DNA of 64,000 nucleotides from Paracoccus endophyticus. Its GTDB lineage: Bacteria; Pseudomonadota; Alphaproteobacteria; Rhodobacterales; Rhodobacteraceae. Positions within the stretch are counted from its first letter, which is position 1; every line of letters begins with the position of its first letter. The DNA lies in the NCBI RefSeq assembly GCF_003286075.1, contig NZ_QLUV01000009.1:1-64000 (forward strand), read 5' to 3'. Positions 57,882 to 64,000 of the stretch are shown one piece after another. Position numbers and translations under genes: made by a program. Below the pieces are notes generated by a model. It did no database searches and had not been told where the DNA came from. It was given only the letters and a program-made list of their open reading frames with translations.

Positions 57882-58223
57882 TTACCCGGCGGTTGCGCAC
57901 TCGCCAAGCGCCGGTGCGGCAGAGCGGCCCCGCACCCGTGCGGCTGCGCCGCCTGTCACCGCCGTCAGGCGCACGGGGCGTCCCGGTGCGCGCGGGGCCA
58001 ATCGGGTATGCAGATCGCAATGCCCCGGCATCTGCTGAACCTCGCGTGCCAAGCGCAGCTCTCCGTCGGCTTCCGGGCGGAAGGCGACGATATCGCCCGT
58101 TTCCGGCCATTTCGCTTCCCGAAAATCGACGCTGTCGCGCAAATATGCCAGTGCGCCATTGTCCTCGCACCAGATCACAGCCTTCAGGCGGGAGCGGTCG
58201 CTCCACAAGACCACGCCAATCAA
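57882..58223 (-). CDS. Small conserved hypothetical protein (113 aa), TTG start
   Basis: I do not recognise a named family. IGVVLWSDRSRLKAVIWCED, GALAYLRDSVDF and GDIVAFRPEADGELRLAREV have the look of a small beta-barrel and recall Rhodobacteraceae proteins seen only as hypotheticals. AGAGGGGA lies eight bases before TTG 58223; another TTG at 58244 is possible. The last 40 residues are Arg/Ala-rich and less convincing, so the real stop region may be decayed. Confidence 0.55.
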   Translation of the reverse strand: MIGVVLWSDRSRLKAVIWCEDNGALAYLRDSVDFREAKWPETGDIVAFRPEADGELRLAREVQQMPGHCDLHTRLAPRAPGRPVRLTAVTGGAAARVRGRSAAPALGECATAG

Positions 58224-58244
58224 TTTCCAATCCCCTCTGGGCAA

Positions 58245-58477
58245 CGTGCCAGCCTTACCAGGCCCGAGCCCTAAAAAACGATTCGCCTTGAAAACCTTGA
58301 GTGCTCAACTTCGAGAGGTGAAGGTTACTGGTGCAGATTATTCGTCCCGCCCCCAGTCTGTCAAACTCGCGTGATGACCTCGGCAGAATCCAGGGAACCG
58401 TGGCATCCTTGCATCATATGGGCAGGACGGGGCTTTTTGACGCACCCCCCGGTCTTGTATGCCGACGTGCGCAGACG
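58245..58477. other. Gene-free stretch with lower GC
   Basis: About 230 bp between the TTG-start gene and the M48 protease gene holds no credible gene, tRNA or hairpin that I can see. Confidence 0.4.
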
Positions 58478-59290
58478 TTAGCCTGCGCGGCCGCTTCGGA
58501 CATCGGATACCGCACGGGACACGACCGCCTGACGCTGCGCCCGTGATGGATGCGTGCCCAGCACCCGGTCGCCGGGGTCGGGGATGCGGGCAAAGAACAA
58601 GGCGCCATTCTCGGGATCGAAACCGGCGTTCAGCGCAACGATGGCGCCCAGATAGTCGGCCTCAAGCTCCCAATCCTTGGAGTAATAGCGCGCCCCCATC
58701 TGCGCGCCCAGTTGCTGGGCAGACCGGATGGCGCCCAGGTCGGCACCCGACGCCGCAGCGATTCCCGACAGGATGACCGCGCCTGCACTGGCCGCGCTGG
58801 CCTTCTGGTCGATGTGGCCAAGGATGTGGTGGGATGCCTCGTGGCCCACAACAAAGGCCAGTTCATCGGCGTTCCGCGACGCTGCCAGCAGCGCCAGCGT
58901 AAACCCGATGATCGGTCGCCCGGCCGAATCGATGGTCTGGAATGCGTTCGGCTCCAGCCCCACGCGGTCGTCCACGACGAACTGGAAATCGCAGTTGATG
59001 GGGGTCTGGCGGCGCTGGACGCACTCGCGCTCGATCGCGGGTTCCAGGGTGCGGATCACCTGCGCGAAAGCCATCGCGGATTCGCGCGCCGTGTTGGGCG
59101 TCGTCGGCGCCGGCTTGGGCAGGGGGACGCCCAGGATGATCGGCTCGACCGGCGCCTGCGCGGCCGGCCCCACCTGAACCGCACAGCCAGACAGCGCCAC
59201 GACGGCCGCGAGGGCCAGTCCGCGCAGGCCCGTCCCGAACAGGGGTGCGGTTGCGGCGTCTGGTGTCTTTCGGCCTTGGCTGTCCCGCAT
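58478..59290 (-). CDS. M48-family metalloprotease lipoprotein
   Basis: A 270-aa lipoprotein. The signal sequence ends in the lipobox LSGC with lipid-bearing C36. The zinc site is H150-E-A-S-H154 in VVGHEASHHILGHID, with the third ligand in the ELEAD motif near residue 210. Such periplasmic M48 proteins (BepA/LoiP-like) act in outer-membrane protein quality control. ATG 59290 with GGGGA upstream is the best start; a longer frame exists. Confidence 0.9.
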   Translation of the reverse strand: MRDSQGRKTPDAATAPLFGTGLRGLALAAVVALSGCAVQVGPAAQAPVEPIILGVPLPKPAPTTPNTARESAMAFAQVIRTLEPAIERECVQRRQTPINCDFQFVVDDRVGLEPNAFQTIDSAGRPIIGFTLALLAASRNADELAFVVGHEASHHILGHIDQKASAASAGAVILSGIAAASGADLGAIRSAQQLGAQMGARYYSKDWELEADYLGAIVALNAGFDPENGALFFARIPDPGDRVLGTHPSRAQRQAVVSRAVSDVRSGRAG

Positions 59291-59419
59291 TCCTGTTCCC
59301 CGTCTTTCGCGCCGCTGCACCCTAGCGACAAAGCCGGGCGTGGGCCAAGCCCTGCCCCTTGCAACCCGCCCGCGGATCACGCGAAAGTTGCCAGCGGAAA
59401 TCAACAGGCGGGGTCCGGG

Positions 59420-59656
59420 ATGTTCACCATCGAACACGAGTTCGACGCCACCGTCATCACCCTGATCGACGAGGCCGAACCGGGCGAACGCCCGCTGATG
59501 GACGATGTGACGATCCTGACGTTCGACGATCGCATCGTGGTCGAACAGGCCGACGAGGACGGTGCCGTCGCCCGCATTACGCTGAGCCTGGTGCAGGTCG
59601 AGGAGTTGCGCGCGGCACTGAACCTGCCCGAGGGAAATTACCGGCTGGACCGCTGA
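59420..59656 (+). CDS. Small conserved acidic protein (78 aa)
   Basis: An acidic protein beginning MFTIEHEFDATVITLIDEA and ending ALNLPEGNYRLDR, with regular alternating strands. I recall close relatives in many Rhodobacterales with no function assigned. GGGTCCGG before the ATG is a weak ribosome site. It diverges from the protease gene and converges on the DUF167 gene. Confidence 0.75.
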   Translation: MFTIEHEFDATVITLIDEAEPGERPLMDDVTILTFDDRIVVEQADEDGAVARITLSLVQVEELRAALNLPEGNYRLDR

Positions 59657-59662
59657 TCGGGG

Positions 59663-59920
59663 TCAGTCCAGCAGGAACAGCTTGTCGCGCGCGGCAGCGC
59701 CCCGCAGCAGCGTCAGACGCGACGGCGCCACCCCCAGCGCCGCGGCAAGGACACGCCGCACCGCATCGTTTGCCTTGCCGTCCGTCGGGGCGGCAGCCAC
59801 GCGGATCAGGATGCGCCCGTCCTGATCGACCGTCAGCGCGTCGCGCCCCCCGCGTGGGGTCACGCGCACCGCGATCCGGGCGCCGGGCTGCGCCAGCGCC
59901 CTCAGGTCGGCCCTGTCCAT
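59663..59920 (-). CDS. DUF167 (YggU-like) protein
   Basis: An 85-aa protein. RIAVRVTPRGGRDAL, LIRVAAAPTDGKANDAVRRVLA and LGVAPSRLTLLRGAAARDK match the DUF167/YggU family, which is of unknown role. Start and length are standard. Its stop lies 6 bp from the convergent end of the small acidic protein gene. Confidence 0.9.
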   Translation of the reverse strand: MDRADLRALAQPGARIAVRVTPRGGRDALTVDQDGRILIRVAAAPTDGKANDAVRRVLAAALGVAPSRLTLLRGAAARDKLFLLD

Positions 59921-60036
59921 GCCCGCAGCATCGCCACGCGGCCTGCCCCGGTCAAGCGGCCGGCCGTGCGCTTTACGACGTGCGCCCCCCGTGGCATGGC
60001 GGCGCAGATGCCCGCTGCTTGCCCGAAGGACCGACG

Positions 60037-60606
60037 ATGAACCACATCCTGCCCGAGGCGCTGTATTTCCTGCGCCATCGCCGATCGCACCCGCCCAAAA
60101 CGCTGACCGGCCCCGGGCCCGACCGCCACGAGCTGATGAACTTGCTGACCTTGGCTGCGCGGGTGCCCGATCACGGCAAGCTGGAACCCTGGCGTTTTGT
60201 GGTGCTGGAACGTGCGACGCTGGACCGCCTTGCCCCGGAACTGGCGCGGTCCGTCGCCGATCAGGGCGGCGACGCCGCGGCGGTCGAAAAGGCGCGGTCG
60301 GCGTTCGCCTCACCCCTCATCGTGGCGGTCGTGTCCTCGCCCGTGCGCGACGCCAAGGTGCCGGAATGGGAACAGTTCCTGTCGGCCGGCAACGTCTGCC
60401 TGTCGCTGGTGAATGCGGCGCTGGCCGCCGGTTTCGGCGCGGCCTGGCTGACCGGGCCCGCCGCCCAGCCCGACTTTGCCCGCGCCCATCTGGGCGTGAC
60501 CGGGGAGGAACGGATCGTCGGGCTGATCCACATCGGAACGCGCAGCGCGGCCGAGATCCCGGACCGGCCCCGCCCGGACGTCGCTGCCAAGACGGTGTTC
60601 CTGTGA
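60037..60606 (+). CDS. Nitroreductase-family FMN protein (YdjA-like)
   Basis: A 189-aa flavoprotein of the minimal nitroreductase type. FLRHRRSHPPKTLTGPGPDR, AARVPDHGKLEPWRFVV for the FMN phosphate region, and FGAAWLTGPAAQPDFA are typical of YdjA proteins. The physiological substrate is unknown. AAGGA precedes the ATG. The stop overlaps the GTG start of the next gene, so the two are co-translated. Confidence 0.92.
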   Translation: MNHILPEALYFLRHRRSHPPKTLTGPGPDRHELMNLLTLAARVPDHGKLEPWRFVVLERATLDRLAPELARSVADQGGDAAAVEKARSAFASPLIVAVVSSPVRDAKVPEWEQFLSAGNVCLSLVNAALAAGFGAAWLTGPAAQPDFARAHLGVTGEERIVGLIHIGTRSAAEIPDRPRPDVAAKTVFL

Positions 60607-61301
60607 CGGCCGCGGTTCGCGCGCTGGTCCTGGGCTGGCTGGACCTGCTGCGGCCGCGCGTGTTCGGCGTGGTGGCGCTGGGGGTAGGGCTGACGCTGGC
60701 GCTGTTCGTGGCGCTGCAGGTGGCGCTGTTCTGGGCCTTGCGCGCCTGGGGACCCGAGACCTTGTCCCTGCCCTGGATCGGCGCCGTGCCCCTTGGCCCG
60801 GCGCTGTCGTGGGGCTCGCTGGCGCTGCTGCCGCTGATGGGCCTGTTCCTGGCCATCCCGGTCGCCGCCGCTTTCGCGGGGCTTTTCGCGGAACGGGTGG
60901 CCGACACGGTCGAGGCGACGCACGGCTATCCGGCCGGCCGCCCGCTGGATTTCACCGACGGGCTGCTTGATTCGGCCGTCATCCTGGGGGCGGTCGTGGC
61001 CGTGGGCATCGGGGTGATGATCCTGACGCCGCTGGTCGGTCCCTTGGCCCCCGTCGTGTTCTACGGGGCGAACGGCTGGCTGCTGGGGCGAGAGTTCTTT
61101 TCGCTTGCCGCCAAGCGGCATCTGGACGGCCCGCGCGCCGACGCCCTGCGCCGCGCGCGGACCGGCAGCGTCACCGCCCTGGGCGTGGGCATCGCGCTGC
61201 TGCTGACGGTTCCGGTTCTGAACATCCTGGTCCCGGTGCTTGCGGCGGCCGCGTTCACCCATCTGTTCCACGCCCTCAACCGGGGCGGCCGAACTCCATA
61301 A
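60603..61301 (+). CDS. EI24 domain membrane protein (CysZ-related)
   Basis: A 232-aa inner-membrane protein with about four to six helices. LPLMGLFLAIPVAAAFAGLF with the FAERVADTVEA motif and the YGANGWLLGREFFSLAAKRH segment match the EI24/CysZ fold. CysZ takes up sulfate, but many alphaproteobacterial relatives are untested. The GTG start lies inside the nitroreductase stop. Its last 26 bp overlap the convergent DUF1467 gene. Confidence 0.88.
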   Translation: MTAAVRALVLGWLDLLRPRVFGVVALGVGLTLALFVALQVALFWALRAWGPETLSLPWIGAVPLGPALSWGSLALLPLMGLFLAIPVAAAFAGLFAERVADTVEATHGYPAGRPLDFTDGLLDSAVILGAVVAVGIGVMILTPLVGPLAPVVFYGANGWLLGREFFSLAAKRHLDGPRADALRRARTGSVTALGVGIALLLTVPVLNILVPVLAAAAFTHLFHALNRGGRTP

Positions 61302-61542
61302 TGTCGGCGCGGGTGATCCAGCCCGACCAGATCACCGCCGCGATCACCGCAAAGATCGCGGCAGACAGCAGCGTGGCCAGCACCGCCAGTCGCCCGACGC
61401 GCAGCTGATGGGGGGCGCCCCGGGGCGTGCCGGGCACGATGTCGCCGGCGTCGGCCTGGCTGCGCTGCCCGAACGGGATCAGCAGGAACAGCGACAGAAA
61501 CCACAGCGTCGCGTACAGGACCAGGCCGCCGGTCAGCGACAT
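61276..61542 (-). CDS. DUF1467 small membrane protein
   Basis: An 88-aa protein with two membrane helices (about residues 5-24 and 53-76) and a loop with PFGQRSQADAGDIVPGTPRG, the DUF1467 hallmark. It follows the epimerase gene with one shared base (TGATG), as in many alphaproteobacteria. Function is unknown. Confidence 0.9.
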   Translation of the reverse strand: MSLTGGLVLYATLWFLSLFLLIPFGQRSQADAGDIVPGTPRGAPHQLRVGRLAVLATLLSAAIFAVIAAVIWSGWITRADIMEFGRPG

Positions 61543-61946
61543 CAGACCTGCTCCAGCTCGATCAGGCAGCCGTTGAAGTCCTTGGGATGCAGGAACAGGA
61601 CCGGCTTGCCATGGGCGCCGATCTTCGGCTCTCCGGTGCCCAGGACGCGGGCGCCCTGGGCCTTCAGCGCGTCACGGGCCGTCAGGATGTCGTCCACCTC
61701 AAAGCACATGTGGTGGATGCCGCCGGACGGGTTCTTGTCCAGAAAGCCCTGGATCGGACTGTTTTCGCCCAGCGGGTACAGCAGTTCCAGCTTGGTGTTG
61801 GGCAGTTCGATGAAAACGACCGTCACCCCGTGGTCGGGTTCGTCCTGCGGCGCGCCGACGCGCGCGCCCAGCGTGTCACGGTACTGCGCGGCTGCCGCGT
61901 CCAGATCCGGGACGGCGATGGCGACATGGTTCAGGCGACCGATCAT
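61542..61946 (-). CDS. mce: Methylmalonyl-CoA epimerase
   Basis: A 134-aa VOC-fold enzyme that flips the stereocentre of methylmalonyl-CoA between propionyl-CoA carboxylase and mutase. RLNHVAIAVPDLDAAAAQY, LELLYPLGENSPIQGFLDKN and GGIHHMCFEVDDI carry the metal ligands His, Gln and Glu in the normal places. Length and N-terminus are standard. It is the first gene of a two-gene unit with DUF1467. Confidence 0.94.
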   Translation of the reverse strand: MIGRLNHVAIAVPDLDAAAAQYRDTLGARVGAPQDEPDHGVTVVFIELPNTKLELLYPLGENSPIQGFLDKNPSGGIHHMCFEVDDILTARDALKAQGARVLGTGEPKIGAHGKPVLFLHPKDFNGCLIELEQV

Positions 61947-62023
61947 GGCATTCCCCCTTTTGCATCGCGCCGATCCTTAAGGCTGCGTGGCTTGCAGGGA
62001 AAGCCCCCGCAGGCGGGACGCCG

Positions 62024-62038
62024 TTAACCCGCCGTTAG
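62024..62038. promoter_or_regulatory. CtrA-like box before the response regulator gene
   Basis: TTAA-CCCGCCG-TTAG has one mismatch to the CtrA pattern TTAA-N7-TTAA. It lies 46 bp before the ATG, almost the same distance as the box before the glycosyltransferase gene. GGCGGG/CCCGCC hairpin pairing over the same bases is an alternative reading. Confidence 0.45.
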
Positions 62039-62084
62039 CAACCCACCCCTACCCTGGGACAAGCGCGATTCGAGGAGGAACGCC

Positions 62085-62819
62085 ATGCCCCGACCTGAGC
62101 CAACCATCCGCGACGATGCCCTTCCGCTGTGGCGCGCGGCGCTGCCGGGCAGGCCGCTGACCGGCCTCACGGTGCTTGTGGTCGAGGATTCGCGGTTCGC
62201 GTCCGAGGCGGTACGGCTGCTCTGCCTTCGGTCCGGGGCGCGGATCAGGCGTGCCGACAGCCTCAGGGCCGCCGCGCGGCATCTGCAAAGCTATCGGCCC
62301 GCGGTGCTTATCATCGACATGGGCCTGCCCGACGGCAACGGCGCCGACCTGATCGCCCGGATGGCGGCGCTGGACCCGCGCGTCCCGGTCCTGCTGGGCA
62401 TGTCGGGCGATCCGGGGAACGAGGCCGCGGCCCTGGCGGCCGGCGCGGACGGCTTTATCGGCAAGCCCATCGAAAGCCTGGCGCTGTTTCAGCACATCAT
62501 CCTGAACGCCTTGCCGACCGGGGCGCGTCCGCTGGGGCCGCGCCTTTTGCCCGACGACGTCGTGTGCCCCGATCAGGGCGCGCTGCGCGACGATCTGGCG
62601 CATGTCGCCATGGTGCTGGCGGCAGCCGAGGACACCGGCGCCATCGACTATATCGCGCGGTTCCTGGCGGGGGTCGCGCGTTCGTCCCGCGACCGCCCGC
62701 TCGAGGATGCCGCCACCGCGCTCGCGCGCGATCACTCCGCGGGGCGCGCACTGGCGGCTGATCTGGCGCGCATCAGCGGCCTGGTCCAGGACCGCCTTGC
62801 GACCACGGCGGCGATCTAG
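62085..62819 (+). CDS. Single-receiver response regulator with helical C-terminus
   Basis: A 244-aa protein. A CheY-like receiver spans about residues 26-138, with acidic pocket D35 in LVVEDSRF, phospho-acceptor D78 in LIIDMGLPDGNG and K127 in FIGKPIE. The C-terminal 100 residues are helical, without a DNA-binding or enzyme motif; a phosphotransfer-like bundle is possible but no clear active His was found. No kinase gene lies nearby. The CtrA-like box suggests cell-cycle or GTA-linked control. Confidence 0.87.
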   Translation: MPRPEPTIRDDALPLWRAALPGRPLTGLTVLVVEDSRFASEAVRLLCLRSGARIRRADSLRAAARHLQSYRPAVLIIDMGLPDGNGADLIARMAALDPRVPVLLGMSGDPGNEAAALAAGADGFIGKPIESLALFQHIILNALPTGARPLGPRLLPDDVVCPDQGALRDDLAHVAMVLAAAEDTGAIDYIARFLAGVARSSRDRPLEDAATALARDHSAGRALAADLARISGLVQDRLATTAAI

Positions 62820-63630
62820 GGCGGCCCACGGACAGCGGCCCCAAGCGCAGATCGACCCATGTGGCGGCCGGCCCGCAGGGTGCAGGCACGCTCACCCCAG
62901 CAGCCAGCGGCGACAGGGCTTCCTCGCGGTCGTGGTGGTGATACGCGGCCCGTTGGTCAAAGGGCTGCGGCGGAACAGGAAGCCGGTGCAGACAGGGGGC
63001 CCGAACTGCCGAGCACTTGCGGACCGCCAACGGGGCAGCCCGTGATACCGTCAGATCGCCTCCTGCCCGGACAGCCCGACGCCAGTCGTCCACCGGCTGA
63101 AGTCGAAGCCGTCACAGGACCCCTGAACCGAGGGGCAGGCTTGTCGCCCTCCGCCGAAGCGTCCCGGCGCCAAGCCTTGGGCTGCGAGACCCTCGCGTAT
63201 GCGCAAGCGGGTCATCGCCCTGACCGCCTTTTGTCCCTTGACGCCCGGATGAGCCGACCGCCCTTTGACGCCTGAATTCCAGAGGCCAGGCGGGCGATCG
63301 CTTCCCTGGGGATTACGCCAAAGCGGCTTAGACCAGGGTCCACACTGGCATCCTGGCCCACTTCAGCAGAGACATCCGCCGCAACCCCGTCACCATCGGA
63401 CCCCACATGACATCTGCCCTGCACGACGCGGCTCTGGAACGTGGTGCAATGCCTATCGCCGCACTAGAGGGGAACTGGGCAGGCGACGACCAGCACCCAC
63501 CCCGCAGGCGAAACGCCCGCGTCCGCATTTGCCAATCGCCGCCACAAGACCGGACGGACCGGCCGCAATCGCGGCCAGTCCGCACCGGCGGGGAATCCGC
63601 GCGTCACACTGCCTACGCGGCGGACGCCGA
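62820..63630. other. About 0.8 kb without a recognisable gene
   Basis: No open frame here has both a ribosome site and a familiar protein pattern. Base composition is less biased towards G/C at third positions than in the flanking genes. A stretch around 63212-63424 reads on the minus strand with a plausible but unplaceable composition. This may be a decayed gene or a long intergenic region before recA's 3' end. Confidence 0.5.
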
Positions 63631-64000
63631 TCACTCTTCGGTCAGGTCATCGCCCTCATCGGGGCCCGTGCCGAACTCCAGCCCATGGCTGGCGCGGATC
63701 TTGTCCTCGATGGCCATGGCGATGTCGGTGTGCTCGCGCAGGAACTGCTTGGCATTTTCACGCCCCTGCCCGATCCGTTCGTCGCCATAGGAATACCAGG
63801 CGCCGGATTTCTCGACCACGCCCGCCTTGACGCCCAGGTCGATCAGCTCGCCCACCTTGGAGATGCCCTCGCCGTACATGATGTCGAACTCGACCTGCTT
63901 GAAGGGCGGGGCCACCTTGTTCTTGACGACCTTGACCTTGGTCGAGTTGCCCACGACCTCGTCGCGATCCTTGATCGAGCCGGTGCGGCGGATGTCCAGC
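63631..64000 (-). CDS. recA: RecA recombinase, C-terminal part (runs off the window)
   Basis: The last 123 residues of Rec[14 protein letters not shown] at the window edge, [33 protein letters not shown] and [20 protein letters not shown] are unmistakable. The tail ends with the acidic DEGDDLTEE. The gene starts beyond position 64000. RecA pairs homologous DNA and triggers LexA cleavage. Confidence 0.96.
   Translation of the reverse strand, partial: LDIRRTGSIKDRDEVVGNSTKVKVVKNKVAPPFKQVEFDIMYGEGISKVGELIDLGVKAGVVEKSGAWYSYGDERIGQGRENAKQFLREHTDIAMAIEDKIRASHGLEFGTGPDEGDDLTEE

Overview
The window is a GC-rich (about 70% by eye) alphaproteobacterial chromosome segment. It most likely comes from Paracoccus or a close relative in the Rhodobacteraceae. 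The best clues are a cytochrome c550 gene followed by an aa3 cytochrome oxidase subunit I that reads almost like the P. denitrificans proteins as I remember them. Others are a leucine-degradation cluster with a glutathione transferase inside it, a GapR/DUF2312 protein, and CtrA-, FnrL-, RpoH- and SqrR-like sites. I see no insertion sequence, prophage, CRISPR array or rRNA. Almost everything is ordinary core genome, and I did not find a clearly undescribed multi-gene system. The strongest new leads are regulatory sites and one fusion protein.

Layout. 0.1-0.8 kb: a small heat-shock gene with an RpoH-type promoter and a ROSE-like RNA thermometer leader. 0.8-5.4 kb (minus): DUF465, glcD, glcE, glcF and a VOC protein, a glycolate oxidase operon. 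6.2-14.4 kb (mostly minus): leucine/isovalerate catabolism (ivd, mccB, mccA, GST, HMG-CoA lyase, methylglutaconyl-CoA hydratase), with an ompW gene carrying an FNR-type box on the other strand. 14.5-21.3 kb: tRNA-Val, membrane dipeptidase, ABM protein, orphan ParA, an unknown 291-aa protein, an orphan iron-type ABC permease, tRNA-Thr with a small low-GC scar, and gapR. 21.4-23.0 kb: two YeeE/YedE half transporters behind a SqrR/BigR-type operator, then dtd. 23.2-30.5 kb: DEAD-box helicase, D,D-carboxypeptidase, then the tight tmk-holB-tatD-MBL-AEC operon.

30.5-37.4 kb (minus): a polyamine-type ABC operon with one ATPase, two permeases and three tandem paralogous binding proteins, each followed at once by a hairpin. 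37.8-42.5 kb: tRNA-Leu, full-length metH, lipB. 42.7-47.7 kb: cycA, ctaD, DUF2244, an MFS pump and a YqeY protein. 47.8-57.8 kb: carA, a CtrA-box-preceded MshEN-glycosyltransferase fusion, glnE, bpt, ilvI and ilvH. 57.9-64 kb: small conserved proteins, an M48 lipoprotein, a nitroreductase, an EI24 protein, methylmalonyl-CoA epimerase, a response regulator with a CtrA-like box, about 0.8 kb without a recognisable gene, and the 3' end of recA.

How the genes fit together. The window supports aerobic growth on organic acids and amino acids: glycolate oxidation, leucine to acetoacetate plus acetyl-CoA, propionyl/methylmalonyl-CoA handling, and c550 to aa3 respiration. Several loci also carry sites suggesting control by heat (RpoH/ROSE), oxygen (FnrL), sulfide or persulfide (SqrR) and the CtrA network.
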